This document shows, one piece after another, positions 18,869 to 28,352 of a stretch of 64,000 bases of DNA. Both the position numbers and the translations under genes were made by a program. The stretch's first letter is position 1. The number at the start of each line of letters is the position of its first letter. Origin of the DNA: Streptomyces sp. NBC_01717 (lineage in GTDB: Bacteria; Actinomycetota; Actinomycetes; Streptomycetales; Streptomycetaceae); contig NZ_CP109178.1 of NCBI RefSeq assembly GCF_036248255.1, positions 8,809,001-8,873,000 on the forward strand, read 5' to 3'. The notes under the pieces are model-generated. The model ran no database searches and was not told the DNA's origin. It saw only the letters and a list, made by a program, of their open reading frames with translations.

Positions 18869-20377
18869 ATGACAGGTGTACGCAGCTCCACCGTCGACGG
18901 CGTCGTGACGCGCAGCGCCCGGCGCACTCCTGAGCACACCGCCGTGCGGTACGCCGAGCGGTCCTGGACCTACCGGGCCCTGGACACGGCGGTCAGCACC
19001 GCGGCCGCCGTCCTCCTCGACGGACACGGCCTGCACCCCGGCGACCGGGTCGCCTCCTACGCGCACAACTCCGACGCGTACCTGATCGCGTACCTCGCCT
19101 GCGCCCGCGCCGGCCTGGTCCATGTGCCGGTCAACCAGAACCTCACCGGCGACGACCTGACGTACATCCTGCAGCAGTCGGGGAGCGCCCTCGTCCTCAC
19201 CGATCCGGACCTCGCCGACCGGATCCCGGCCGGTTTCGCCGTACGTCCGCTGCGCGACGCGCCGCACTCCCTTCTCGATGAACTCGCCACCCCGCGCCCC
19301 TTCACCGCCGAGCGCGAACCGGCCGCCGGCGACCTGGTGCAGCTGCTCTACACATCGGGCACCACCGCGCTCCCGAAGGGCGCGATGATGACGCACGGCG
19401 CCCTCGTCCACGAGTACGTCAGCGCGATCACCGCCCTCGATCTGCGCCCCACCGACCGGCCCGTCCACTCACTGCCGCTCTACCACTCCGCGCAGATGCA
19501 TGTGTTCCTGCTGCCGTATCTCGCGGTCGGCGCGGAGAACACCATCCTCGACGCGCCCGAAGCGGGCCGGATCTTCGATCTCGTCGAGGCCGGGCAGGCG
19601 GACAGTCTGTTCGCCCCGCCGACTGTCTGGATCGGCCTCGCCAACCACCCGGAGTTCGCCACCCGCGACCTCGGCGGGCTGCGCAAGGCGTACTACGGGG
19701 CGTCGATCATGCCGGTTCCGGTGCTGGAACGGCTCCGTGAGCGGTTGCCCGCGCTCGCCTTCTACAACTGCTTCGGGCAGAGCGAGATCGGCCCGCTCGC
19801 CACCGTCCTCGGGCCCGACGAGCACGAGGGCCGGATGGACTCCTGCGGCCGGCCGGTTCTCTTCGTCGAGGCGCGAGTCGTCGACGAGCACGGCAAGGAG
19901 GTCCCGGACGGGACGGCGGGCGAGGTCGTCTACCGCTCCCCGCAGCTGTGCGAGGGCTACTGGGACAAGCCGGAGGAGACCGCCGAGGCGTTCCGCGACG
20001 GCTGGTTCCACTCCGGTGATCTCGCGGTCCGGGACCCGGAGGGCTTCTTCACCGTCGTCGACCGGGTGAAGGACGTCATCAACTCCGGTGGTGTCCTCGT
20101 CGCCTCCCGCCAGGTCGAGGACGCCCTCTACACCCACCCCGCCGTCGCGGAGACAGCCGTCGTCGGGCTGCCCGACGAGCGCTGGATCGAGGCCGTCACC
20201 GCCGTCGTGGTCCTGCGCTCCGACGCCACGGAACAGCAGTTGCTCGACCACGTGCGGGCACGGCTCGCCCACTTCAAGGCCCCGAAGAGGGTCCTCTTCG
20301 TGGACGAGCTGCCGCGCAACGCCAGCGGAAAGATCCTCAAGCGCGAGCTCAGGGACCGGTTCGCGCTCCCTGGGTGA
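18869..20377 (+). CDS. Acyl-CoA synthetase (long-chain fatty-acid-CoA ligase type)
   Basis: 502 residues. Motifs include the P-loop LLYTSGTTALPKGAMM (about 159-174), FYNCFGQSEIGPLAT (A5), GWFHSGDLAVRDPEGFFTVVDR (A7/A8), KDVINSGGVLVASRQVEDAL, and the catalytic Lys in RNASGKILKREL near the end. It catalyses ATP-dependent CoA ligation of a fatty or aromatic acid in the cytoplasm. It is divergent from the secreted acylase with about 150 bases between starts. AGGA lies 7 bases before the ATG. The link to the acylase (use of the released acid) is inference from adjacency. Confidence 0.92.
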   Translation: MTGVRSSTVDGVVTRSARRTPEHTAVRYAERSWTYRALDTAVSTAAAVLLDGHGLHPGDRVASYAHNSDAYLIAYLACARAGLVHVPVNQNLTGDDLTYILQQSGSALVLTDPDLADRIPAGFAVRPLRDAPHSLLDELATPRPFTAEREPAAGDLVQLLYTSGTTALPKGAMMTHGALVHEYVSAITALDLRPTDRPVHSLPLYHSAQMHVFLLPYLAVGAENTILDAPEAGRIFDLVEAGQADSLFAPPTVWIGLANHPEFATRDLGGLRKAYYGASIMPVPVLERLRERLPALAFYNCFGQSEIGPLATVLGPDEHEGRMDSCGRPVLFVEARVVDEHGKEVPDGTAGEVVYRSPQLCEGYWDKPEETAEAFRDGWFHSGDLAVRDPEGFFTVVDRVKDVINSGGVLVASRQVEDALYTHPAVAETAVVGLPDERWIEAVTAVVVLRSDATEQQLLDHVRARLAHFKAPKRVLFVDELPRNASGKILKRELRDRFALPG

Positions 20378-20521
20378 CCATCGCGCCGCAGCCGATGTCG
20401 ATGACGGACCCCGAGGACCCCGGCACGGCGGCGGCGCGGGCAGCGGCCGGGAACACCGCGGTGCCCGCCCCATCCGCCGCGGCGCACCGCGCCCGCTCAC
20501 CGGCGGCCAGACGACAGGCGC

Positions 20522-21811
20522 TCAGCGCCCGCCGCGCTCGTCCACGATCCGCTTGAACTTGCCGACCGACCGCTCCAGCGTCTCGGGGTCGACGATCTCG
20601 ACCCCCACCGACACCCCGATGCCCTCCTTGACGGCCGTCGCGATCGCGAGTGCGGCTGCCGCCCGCTGGTCCGGCGTCGACTCCGCCCGCGCCTCCGCCC
20701 GCACCGTCAGCGCGTCGAGCCGGCCCTCGCGGGTCAGCCGGAGCTGGAAGTGCGGTGCCACTCCGGGTGTACGCAGCACGATCTCCTCGATCTGGGTCGG
20801 GAACAGATTCACCCCGCGAAGGATCACCAGGTCGTCGCTGCGGCCGGTGACCTTCTCCATCCGCCGGAAGACCCTGGCCGTGCCGGGCAGCAGCCGGGTC
20901 AGATCCCGGGTCCGGTAGCGGATGACCGGCATGGCCTCCTTGGTGAGCGAGGTGAAGACGAGCTCTCCCTCCTCGCCCTCCGGCAGCACCTCACCGGTGA
21001 GCGGGTCGACGACCTCCGGATAGAAGTGGTCCTCCCAGACGTGCAGTCCGTCCTTCGTCTCGACGCACTCCTGGGCGACACCCGGGCCGATCACCTCCGA
21101 CAGGCCGTAGATGTCCACGGCGTCGATGGCGAACCGCTCCTCGATCTCCCGGCGCATCTCCTGCGTCCACGGCTCGGCACCGAATATCCCGACCTTCAGC
21201 GATGTCGTACGCGGATCGACGCCCTGCCGCTCGAACTCGTCGAGAAGCGTGAGCATGTACGACGGCGTGATCATGATGATCTCCGGCCGGAAGTCCTGGA
21301 TCAGCTGCACCTGGCGGGCAGTCATGCCGCCGGACGCCGGGATGACCGTGCAGCCGAGCCGCTCCGCTCCGTAGTGTGCCCCGAGTCCACCGGTGAACAG
21401 CCCGTACCCGTACGCCACATGGACCTTCTGGCCCGGGCGGCCGCCGGCCGCCCGGATCGAGCGGGCGACCACATCCGCCCAGGTGTCGAGATCCGCCTGG
21501 GTGTAGCCGACGACGGTGGGGCGGCCCGTGGTCCCGCTGGACGCATGGATGCGCCGTACCTGGTCCTCCGGCACCGCGAACATGCCGAACGGATAGTTGT
21601 CCCGCAGATCGGCCTTCGTCGTGAACGGGAAGCGGGCCAGGTCGGCGAGGCTGCGGCAGTCGTCCGGGCGCAGCCCCGCCGCGTCGAACGCCGCACGGTA
21701 GAAACCGACGTGGTCGTACGCATGGTGGAGTGTGGCGCGCAGACGCTCCAGCTGCAGTGCCTCCAGCTCCTTGCGGTCGAGCCGTTCCGCCGCGTCCAGC
21801 AGAGCCGTCAT
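20522..21811 (-). CDS. paaK: Phenylacetate-CoA ligase
   Basis: 429 residues, normal for PaaK. Motifs include HHAYDHVGFYRAAFD, RFPFTTKADLRDNYPFGMFA, the P-loop HASSGTTGRPTVVGYT (about 95-110), EPWTQEMRREIEERF, YGLSEVIGPGVAQEC, RTRDLTRLLPG and VTGRSDDLVILRGVNLFP, and a C-terminal GKFKRIVD with the catalytic-loop Lys. It activates phenylacetate to phenylacetyl-CoA, the entry step of aerobic phenylacetate degradation. The rest of the paa operon is not in the window, so it may serve another aromatic route. ATG at 21811 with GGGAG before it is preferred over ATG at 21847. A perfect 18-bp palindrome lies at 21837-21854. Confidence 0.92.
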   Translation of the reverse strand: MTALLDAAERLDRKELEALQLERLRATLHHAYDHVGFYRAAFDAAGLRPDDCRSLADLARFPFTTKADLRDNYPFGMFAVPEDQVRRIHASSGTTGRPTVVGYTQADLDTWADVVARSIRAAGGRPGQKVHVAYGYGLFTGGLGAHYGAERLGCTVIPASGGMTARQVQLIQDFRPEIIMITPSYMLTLLDEFERQGVDPRTTSLKVGIFGAEPWTQEMRREIEERFAIDAVDIYGLSEVIGPGVAQECVETKDGLHVWEDHFYPEVVDPLTGEVLPEGEEGELVFTSLTKEAMPVIRYRTRDLTRLLPGTARVFRRMEKVTGRSDDLVILRGVNLFPTQIEEIVLRTPGVAPHFQLRLTREGRLDALTVRAEARAESTPDQRAAAALAIATAVKEGIGVSVGVEIVDPETLERSVGKFKRIVDERGGR

Positions 21812-21836
21812 CCCGATCTCCCTCGTCCCGAGCAGA

Positions 21837-21854
21837 CGACCGATCATTCGGTCG
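21837..21854. promoter_or_regulatory. Perfect-arm palindrome upstream of paaK (TetR/PaaR-type operator)
   Basis: CGACCGA (21837-21843) and TCGGTCG (21848-21854) flank TCAT, centred about 35 bases upstream of the paaK start. ACCGA/TCGGT arms resemble operators of TetR-type regulators of phenylacetate genes in actinobacteria (from memory, unverified). No regulator gene is adjacent. Confidence 0.55.
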
Positions 21855-22000
21855 ATCGTTACGGGAGCAGTAATTCAGGATGATCCGCAACCTGGCAAGG
21901 GGGGCGACACAATCGTGCGGGTCGGAGCCGGACCGCGGTGCGGATACGCTCACACCGAACACCGGTGCAGCCCGGCGCGGTGCCTGTTTGGATGGCCTGC

Positions 22001-23524
22001 ATGCCGTTCTTTCACACATATGACGGGACCGAGCTCACCTACCACCTCCAGGGCGAGGGCGAGCCACTGATCTGTGTGCCCGGTGGGCCGATGCAGGCCG
22101 CCGTCCACCTCGGCGACCTGGGCGGACTCTCCGCCCACCGGCAGCTGGTGCTGCTCGATCTACGGGGGACGGGCGACTCCGCAGTGCCCGACGCCCCCGC
22201 GACGTACCGCTGCGATCGCCTCGTCGACGACGTCGAGGCGCTGCGCGTACACCTGGGCCTGGAGCGTATCGATCTGCTGGGGCACTCCGCGTCCGGCAAC
22301 CTGGTCGAGCTCTACGCCGCCCGGTATCCGCAGCGGCTGCGCTCGCTCACCCTCGTCACTCCGGGAGCCCGGGCCGTCGGGGTGGAGATGACCGACCAGG
22401 ACCGGACCGACGCCTTCGCGTTGCGCAGCGGCGAACCCTGGTACGAGGCCGGGGTCTCGGCACTGAAGGAGATCCAGGCCGGACGCGCCGGGAGCGAGCA
22501 GTGGGCGGCGGTCGAGCCGTTCGCCTACGGAAGGTGGGACGCCGCAGCTCAGACGCATGCCGCCGGGAGAGCGGCACAGCGCAATGCCGGGGCTATGGCC
22601 GTTCACTACGAGGACGGCGCCTTCGACACGGTGGCCACGGTTGCCGCACTGCACGACCTGCCGGTCCCGGTGCTCGTCCTCGCGGGGGAGTACGACGCAG
22701 CACCGACCCCCGACCGCGCCGCCGAACTGGCCGCGCTCTTTCCGCACGCCGAGTTCGCCGTGCAGCGCGGTGCCGCGCACTTCCCGTGGCTCGACGACCC
22801 CGGCGCGTTCGTCCGCACCGTCCGTGCATTCCTCGACCCCGAGGTGCACAGCGTGCAGGCCGGCGGCATACGGCTCGCGTACCGCGTCTGGGGCGATCCG
22901 TCCGCCCCGCCCGTCGTCCTCGCCCACGGGCGGGGCGGCGACAGCCGGGACTGGACGGAGATCGCTGAACAGCTCGCCGTCGACCATCGCGTGTACGCAC
23001 TCGACTTCCGCGGCCACGGCCTCAGCGACTGGACCGGCCGCTATTCGTTCGAGCTGTTCCGCGACGATCTGCACGCCTTCATGGAGGCCCGCAATCTGGC
23101 CGGCGCCACCGTCGTCGGGCACTCGATGGGTGGCGCCGCCGCCTATCTGCTCGCCGAGCGGGCACCCGGACTGATCGGCAGACTCGTCGTCGAGGAAGCC
23201 CCGACGCTCATCCCGCTCGACCCGCCCCGTCCGCCTGCCGAACGCCCGGACCAGGAGCTCGGCTTCGACTGGCCGGTCGTCCCGTCGATCGACGCCCAGC
23301 TCAACGACCCCGATCCGACGGGCCGTGAGCGTCTCGGCGACATCACCGCCCCGACACTCGTCATCGGCGGAGGCCCCGGCAGCCACATCCCACAGGATCA
23401 ACTCGCCCGGATGGCACAGCAGATCCCCGACTGCCGGTTCGTCACCATCGACGCCGGACATCTCGTCCACACCGCCCGGCCCGCCGAATTCCTGGTGGCG
23501 CTGCGGTCGTTCGGCATGGACTGA
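22001..23524 (+). CDS. Tandem alpha/beta hydrolase (two fused hydrolase domains)
   Basis: 507 residues made of two complete alpha/beta-hydrolase domains. Domain 1 (about 1-280) has the oxyanion region VPGGPMQAAVH, nucleophile elbow GHSASG, acidic LAGEYDAAPT and catalytic His in RGAAHFPW. Domain 2 (about 285-507) starts at VQAGGIRLAYRVWG, with VLAHGRGGDSRDW, nucleophile elbow GHSMGG, VIGGGPGSHIP and catalytic His in IDAGHLVHTARP. Both triads look intact. The single reading frame runs across the junction (VRAFLDPEVHSVQAGG) with no frameshift. Cytoplasmic, with no signal sequence. ATG at 22001 is preferred; ATG at 21992 is possible. The function is unknown; lactonase, esterase or C-C hydrolase activities are possible. 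Confidence 0.88.
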   Translation: MPFFHTYDGTELTYHLQGEGEPLICVPGGPMQAAVHLGDLGGLSAHRQLVLLDLRGTGDSAVPDAPATYRCDRLVDDVEALRVHLGLERIDLLGHSASGNLVELYAARYPQRLRSLTLVTPGARAVGVEMTDQDRTDAFALRSGEPWYEAGVSALKEIQAGRAGSEQWAAVEPFAYGRWDAAAQTHAAGRAAQRNAGAMAVHYEDGAFDTVATVAALHDLPVPVLVLAGEYDAAPTPDRAAELAALFPHAEFAVQRGAAHFPWLDDPGAFVRTVRAFLDPEVHSVQAGGIRLAYRVWGDPSAPPVVLAHGRGGDSRDWTEIAEQLAVDHRVYALDFRGHGLSDWTGRYSFELFRDDLHAFMEARNLAGATVVGHSMGGAAAYLLAERAPGLIGRLVVEEAPTLIPLDPPRPPAERPDQELGFDWPVVPSIDAQLNDPDPTGRERLGDITAPTLVIGGGPGSHIPQDQLARMAQQIPDCRFVTIDAGHLVHTARPAEFLVALRSFGMD

Positions 23525-23560
23525 GACGTCGGCGACCGGACCCGACGGGCTCCGCCGGAG

Positions 23561-25189
23561 TCAGTCGCGGCTGAGCAGGGTGGCCAGGACCTCGTGCAGG
23601 GTCGCCTCCGGGTCGGGTACGGAACCGGCCGACCGCCAGGCCACGAAGCCGTCGGGGCGCACCAGTACCGCGCCCTCGGCGGTCGTACCGTGGGCCTCGG
23701 CCCAGTCCGCCCCGTTCTCCGGCTCCAGATCGGATCCGGAGCCGATGCCGAACGCGTCGAGCCGCAGCGACAGCCGGTCGGCGACGCGCACGGCCGCACG
23801 ACGCCACGCTTCATCCGCGCCGTCACAGAGCAGTACGAACGAACGCTCGTACAGATCCAGTGTGGACTTGCGCTCACCGGACTGACGGACCCACAGGTGG
23901 GGGGCCCGGGAGCCGGGGTCGCCCGTCAGCTGCAGTCCGCGCGGCACCACGGGCTGCTCGGGGTCGACGCCCACCACGGCGCCACGGACATAGCGGTAAC
24001 CCAGTGCCACGGGCAGCAGGCCGCCCTGCTTCCCGCCCCCCGCACCGGGCGGCGGGGCATAACCGGGGTGGCTGTGTTCCGCGGAACGGGCGGAGGCCCG
24101 CTCGCTCGTCGCCCGGGCCACCGGCCGCCGCTCCGCCTCGTACGTGTCCAGCAGTCCCGGACCGGCCTCGCCGCGCAGCACGGCGGCGAGCTTCCAGGCG
24201 AGGTTGTGCGCGTCCTGGATACCGGTGTTGGAGCCGAACGCCCCGGTGGGGGACATCTCGTGGGCCGAGTCGCCGGCGAGGAACACCCGGCCGGAACCGT
24301 ACCGGTCGGCGACGCGCTCCGCGGCGTGCCACGGGGCCTTGCCGGTGATCTCCACATCGATGTCCGGGGCGCCCGTCGCCAGGCGGATGTGGTCCGCGCA
24401 CCGCTCGTCGGTGAAGTCCTCGAGGGTCTCGCCCTGTTCCGGCTTCCACGGTGCGTGGAACACCCAGTCCTGCTCGTTGTCCACGGGCAACAGTGCGCCG
24501 TCCGCAGCCGGGTTGGTGAGGTAGCACACGATGAACCGCCGGTCGCCCAGCACATCGGCGAGTTTCTTGGACCGGAAGGTGATGCTGACGTTGTGGAAAA
24601 GGTCGCCTGGGCCCGACCGGCCGATCCGCAGCTGCTCCCTGATCGGGCTGCGCGGGCCGTCGGCCGCGATGAGGTAGTCGGCGCGTACGGTCGTGTGCTC
24701 GCCGGTCTCCCGGTTCTTCAGCACCGCGTCCACCGCTGACTCGTTCGAGTCGAAACTGAGCAGCTCGGTGGAGAACCTCAGGTCACTGCCCTGCTCACGG
24801 GCCTGGGCCAGCAGCACCGGCTCCAGATCGTTCTGGCTGCACAGGCACCAGCCGCTCGGGCTGAACCGGGCGAGTCCGCCACCTGGGTCGATCTCCTTGA
24901 ACAGCCACTCCTGGTCGTCGCCGGTCAGCGAGCCCGCCTGGAGGATGCCATGGTTGTCAGCGAGGACCGAAGCTGCCTCCCGGATCCGCTGCTCCACCCC
25001 CGCCGTGCGGAACACCTCCATGGTCCGGACGTTGTTGCCGCGCCCCCGCGGATGTGTAGAGGTGGCCGCGTGCTTCTCGACCAGCAGATGCTCGATGCCG
25101 AGTCTGCCGAGGAAGAGCGATGCGGACAGGCCCACCAGCGAGCCTCCCACGATGAGGACTGGTACGCGGTGGTCGACGTTCTCGTTCAT
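23561..25189 (-). CDS. whiE-VIII: FAD-dependent aromatic polyketide hydroxylase (WhiE ORFVIII-like)
   Basis: 542 residues, a group A flavoprotein monooxygenase. The dinucleotide-binding motif VLIVGGSLVGLSASLFLGR lies at residues 11-29. DYLIAADGPRSPIREQL is in the middle (DG motif), and GRVFLAGDSAHEMSPTGAFG with GIQDAHNLAWKLA forms the second FAD motif near 300-330, followed by a thioredoxin-like C-terminal domain. It is divergent from the polyketide genes exactly as whiE ORFVIII is in S. coelicolor, where it hydroxylates the spore pigment and is transcribed separately late in sporulation (known). The sigma factor for this promoter cannot be read confidently here. Confidence 0.9.
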   Translation of the reverse strand: MNENVDHRVPVLIVGGSLVGLSASLFLGRLGIEHLLVEKHAATSTHPRGRGNNVRTMEVFRTAGVEQRIREAASVLADNHGILQAGSLTGDDQEWLFKEIDPGGGLARFSPSGWCLCSQNDLEPVLLAQAREQGSDLRFSTELLSFDSNESAVDAVLKNRETGEHTTVRADYLIAADGPRSPIREQLRIGRSGPGDLFHNVSITFRSKKLADVLGDRRFIVCYLTNPAADGALLPVDNEQDWVFHAPWKPEQGETLEDFTDERCADHIRLATGAPDIDVEITGKAPWHAAERVADRYGSGRVFLAGDSAHEMSPTGAFGSNTGIQDAHNLAWKLAAVLRGEAGPGLLDTYEAERRPVARATSERASARSAEHSHPGYAPPPGAGGGKQGGLLPVALGYRYVRGAVVGVDPEQPVVPRGLQLTGDPGSRAPHLWVRQSGERKSTLDLYERSFVLLCDGADEAWRRAAVRVADRLSLRLDAFGIGSGSDLEPENGADWAEAHGTTAEGAVLVRPDGFVAWRSAGSVPDPEATLHEVLATLLSRD

Positions 25190-25458
25190 CAGTTGCTCCC
25201 GCTAGGACGCTGTGCAGATGCACTGTCCATGCCCTTGTGGGAGCCGTTCGGACGGCCGCCGGAGCGCTGCTCACCTGAACGGTTCATAAATCTCGCGTCA
25301 GCCGGACCAGCGTTTCACGATCGGTCACGGAGAGATGCCCGCGGTCCGGGGGCGGACCGTACACATCCGCCGGGGGAAGCCCCGCTCCGATTCCACTCGA
25401 CAACCGACGGCCGGCCGACCGATACGGCCACCGCACCGTCTCGAAGGAGAGCGCAACC

Positions 25459-26577
25459 ATGACCACCCTCTCGGAACGGATCTCGCAGTCCGCCTTCGAC
25501 GGCTCCAGGCTGCGGATCGTTCTGCTGCTCGATCTGCACGACGGAGCCCAGAAGCAATTCCTGGAGGCGTATGAGGACATGCGCAACCAAGTGGCATCCG
25601 TCCCCGGACACATCAGCGACCAGCTGTGCCAGTCGATCGAGAACCCCTCCCAATGGCTCATCACCAGCGAGTGGGAGAGCGCGCCGCCCTTCCTCGCCTG
25701 GGTCAACAGCGAGGAGCACGTCAAGACGGTCCAGCCCCTGCACAGCTGCGTACGCGACACCCGCTCGCTGCGCTACAGCATCCTGCGCGAGACCGGCAGC
25801 GCCTTCGACGCGCTGCCCGAGTCGGCCAAGGGCGGCCTGCAGGCCTCGCCGCGGCTGGGTGACGGTGTGGTCCGCCACGCGCTCACGTTCACCGTCAGGC
25901 CGGGCACCGAGGAGATCGTCGCCAAGATCCTCGCCGACTACGACTCACCGCAGGCCCGGGTCGACGAGCACACCCGGCTGCGCCGTACCTCGCTGTTCAT
26001 GCACGGCAACCGCGTCGTTCGTGCGGTGGAGGTCGAGGGCGACCTCCTCGCGGCACTGCGTCACGTGTCCCGGCAGCCCGAGGTCAGGGCCGTCGAGGAA
26101 GCCATCAACCCATACCTGGAGCAGGACCGGGACCTCACCGATCCCAACTCCGCCCGGATGTTCTTCACCCGGGCGGCGCTCCCCACGGTCCACCACGTGA
26201 CGAGGGGCCGGCACAACCCCGACGAGATCCGCCGGCACGCGCTCTTCTACCAGGCCAAGGAGGGCTGCGGCATGGCGCTCGCCCGGCTCCTCGCCGGCTA
26301 CGACGAAGAGGCCGCCGACGACACGACGAGCCCGATCGACAGCAGCACCATCTTCCAGCGCGACGACATCGTCGTCCGGCTCCTCGAAGCCGTCGGACCG
26401 CTCGACGCCCAGGCCGCCCAGGCGGTCGGTGTCGACGGACCCGGCAAGGTGGCCAGACTCGGACGCCTCCTCGACGAGGACGCCAACGCCGTCCCCACGA
26501 ACGACCGGGAGATCTCCCGCTTCATCACCCATGCCGAGATGAAGCTGATCACCGATCGGCGGGCCGCGGAGTCCTGA
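25459..26577 (+). CDS. whiE-I: WhiE ORFI-like protein (SchA/CurD family)
   Basis: 372 residues. The N-terminal half (DGSRLRIVLLLDLHDGAQKQFLEAYEDMRNQVASVPGH in outline) is a dimeric alpha/beta-barrel (antibiotic-monooxygenase-like) fold. The C-terminal part (VRHALTFTVRPGTEEIVAKIL, MFFTRAALPTVHHVTRGRHNPDEIRRHALFYQAKEG) is the SchA/CurD domain, found only beside spore-pigment polyketide synthases. It is the first gene of the seven-gene cluster, with GAAGGAGAGCG-type purine-rich sequence before the ATG. Its biochemical role is not established; proposed roles include pigment oxidation or targeting. Confidence 0.9.
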   Translation: MTTLSERISQSAFDGSRLRIVLLLDLHDGAQKQFLEAYEDMRNQVASVPGHISDQLCQSIENPSQWLITSEWESAPPFLAWVNSEEHVKTVQPLHSCVRDTRSLRYSILRETGSAFDALPESAKGGLQASPRLGDGVVRHALTFTVRPGTEEIVAKILADYDSPQARVDEHTRLRRTSLFMHGNRVVRAVEVEGDLLAALRHVSRQPEVRAVEEAINPYLEQDRDLTDPNSARMFFTRAALPTVHHVTRGRHNPDEIRRHALFYQAKEGCGMALARLLAGYDEEAADDTTSPIDSSTIFQRDDIVVRLLEAVGPLDAQAAQAVGVDGPGKVARLGRLLDEDANAVPTNDREISRFITHAEMKLITDRRAAES

Positions 26578-26652
26578 ACCGCGCGTCAGCACCTGGGGGG
26601 TTCTCGCTCAACCCGTCACCATCACGCGCACTGCGCCAGGAGGAAGGCAGTC

Positions 26653-27087
26653 ATGACCACGCACCGGCCACGCATCGTGGACCTCAGTGAGACCCAGCCC
26701 AACCGCAGGCGCGGAGGCGATCTGCGCGCCATGCTCACGCCGACAGCGGTGGGCGCCACCAGCGGCTTCATGGGGCTGGCCATCGTGCAGCCCGGCGACC
26801 GCATCGGAGAGCACTACCACCCGTACTCCGAGGAGTTCGTGTACGTCGTGAACGGTCTTCTGGAGGTGGACCTGGACGGTGAACCGCATGCCCTGCGGCC
26901 CGACCAGGGTCTGCTGATCCCTCCGTACGTACGCCACCGCTTCCGCAACGTGGGCGATGTGGAAGCGCGCATGGTCTTCCATCTCGGCCCGCTCGCCCCA
27001 CGCCCGGAGCTCGGCCACGTCGACACCGAGCACACGGAGACGGCGGACCGGGCCGCGCCGCCAGAACGAGCCGAGGCCGCTTCATGA
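26653..27087 (+). CDS. whiE-II: Cupin-domain protein (WhiE ORFII-like)
   Basis: 144 residues, one cupin barrel. The metal-ligand motif 1 is [21 protein letters not shown] (His, His, Glu pattern) and motif 2 is [13 protein letters not shown] with a His. RVVDLSET-type N-terminus [17 protein letters not shown] matches the small cupins of spore-pigment clusters. AGGAGGAAGG precedes the ATG, and the stop overlaps the KS-alpha start by 4 bases (ATGA). Likely a cytoplasmic metalloprotein assisting pigment cyclisation or oxidation; the exact reaction is unknown. Confidence 0.9.
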   Translation: MTTHRPRIVDLSETQPNRRRGGDLRAMLTPTAVGATSGFMGLAIVQPGDRIGEHYHPYSEEFVYVVNGLLEVDLDGEPHALRPDQGLLIPPYVRHRFRNVGDVEARMVFHLGPLAPRPELGHVDTEHTETADRAAPPERAEAAS

Positions 27088-28352
27088 CGCGGCGCGTGGC
27101 GGTCACCGGGGTCGGCGTCGTCGCCCCGGGCGGAATCGGCGCGCCGGCCTTCTGGGACCTCCTCGCGAACGGGCGGACCGCGACACGGGGCATCACCCTC
27201 TTCGACCCGGCCGGGTTCCGCTCCCGGATCGCCGCCGAGTGCGACTTCGACCCGGCGGAGCACGGTCTCGGCGAGGAGGAGATCGCCCGCTCGGACCGGT
27301 ACGTCCAGTTCGCGCTGGTCGCCGCCCGGGAAGCCCTCGGCGACGCGAGTCTCGACCTGGAGAAGGTGGATCCCTGGCGGATCGGCGTCTCGCTCGGCAC
27401 GGCAGTCGGTGGCACCACCCGACTGGAGCACGACTACGTCGCCGTCAGCGGCAGCGGCGCCCGCTGGGACGTCGACCACCGCCCGGCGGGCCGGCACCTG
27501 GAGCGGGCCTTCTCGCCCAGCTCCCTCGCCTCGGCGGTGGCCGAGGAGGTCGGCGCGCACGGCCCGGTGCAGACCGTTTCGACGGGCTGCACCTCCGGCC
27601 TCGACGCGATCGGGTACGCCTTCCAGTCCATCGAGGAGGGCCGCGTCGACGTGTGCATCGCCGGCGCGTCCGACTCGCCGATCACCCCCATCACGGTGGC
27701 CTGCTTCGACGCGATCAAGGCGACCTCGGCGAACAACAGCGACCCGGAGCACGCCTCCCGGCCGTTCGACGCCAGCCGGGACGGCTTCGTCATGGGCGAG
27801 GGCGGAGCCGTGCTCGTCCTGGAGGAGCTGGAACACGCCCGCGCCCGCGGCGCGACCGTGTACTGCGAGATCGCCGGCTACTCCACCTTCGGCAACGCCT
27901 ACCACATGACCGGGCTGACCCCCGAGGGACTGGAGATGGCCGAGGCCATCAACCAGGCCCTCGGCCACGCCCGTATCGACGGTTCGGAGATCGACTACGT
28001 CAACGCGCACGGCTCCGGCACCAAGCAGAACGACCGGCACGAGACGGCCGCGGTGAAACGAGCCCTGGGCGCACACGCCTATGACGTGCCCATGAGCTCC
28101 ATCAAGTCCATGGTCGGTCACTCACTCGGAGCCATCGGTGCCATCGAGATCGCCGCCTGCGTCCTTGCGTTGGTCAACCAGACAGTGCCGCCGACGGCGA
28201 ACTACGAGACCCCTGACCCCGAATGCGACCTCGACTACGTGCCGCGTACCGCACGTCCCATGAAGCTGCGCAGCGTGCTGTCGGTCGGCAGCGGCTTCGG
28301 GGGTTTCCAGTCCGCGGTGGCCCTGACCAGAACAGGCGGGAGGACACGATGA
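27084..28352 (+). CDS. whiE-III: Beta-ketoacyl synthase alpha subunit of type II PKS (WhiE ORFIII)
   Basis: 422 residues. The active-site Cys is in [12 protein letters not shown] (about Cys169), with catalytic His residues in [13 protein letters not shown] (about 309) and [11 protein letters not shown] (about 345), and conserved [11 protein letters not shown]. With the KS-beta and ACP it builds the poly-beta-ketone backbone of the grey spore pigment by malonyl condensation. Translationally coupled at both ends: ATGA overlap with the cupin gene and with the KS-beta gene. Its sequence is typical of spore-pigment rather than antibiotic PKSs, judging from the surrounding genes. Confidence 0.95.
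   Translation: MTRRVAVTGVGVVAPGGIGAPAFWDLLANGRTATRGITLFDPAGFRSRIAAECDFDPAEHGLGEEEIARSDRYVQFALVAAREALGDASLDLEKVDPWRIGVSLGTAVGGTTRLEHDYVAVSGSGARWDVDHRPAGRHLERAFSPSSLASAVAEEVGAHGPVQTVSTGCTSGLDAIGYAFQSIEEGRVDVCIAGASDSPITPITVACFDAIKATSANNSDPEHASRPFDASRDGFVMGEGGAVLVLEELEHARARGATVYCEIAGYSTFGNAYHMTGLTPEGLEMAEAINQALGHARIDGSEIDYVNAHGSGTKQNDRHETAAVKRALGAHAYDVPMSSIKSMVGHSLGAIGAIEIAACVLALVNQTVPPTANYETPDPECDLDYVPRTARPMKLRSVLSVGSGFGGFQSAVALTRTGGRTR

Noticed and set aside
16314..18872. Full-length open frame opposite the penicillin acylase gene
   Set aside because: Runs through the whole complementary strand but is Arg/Gly/His-rich with no family motifs, whereas the minus strand has signal peptide and Ntn-hydrolase motifs.
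25190..25458. Sigma-F or WhiA/BldD sites in the divergent whiE region
   Set aside because: These are expected from S. coelicolor, but I could not identify a convincing match by eye on either strand.
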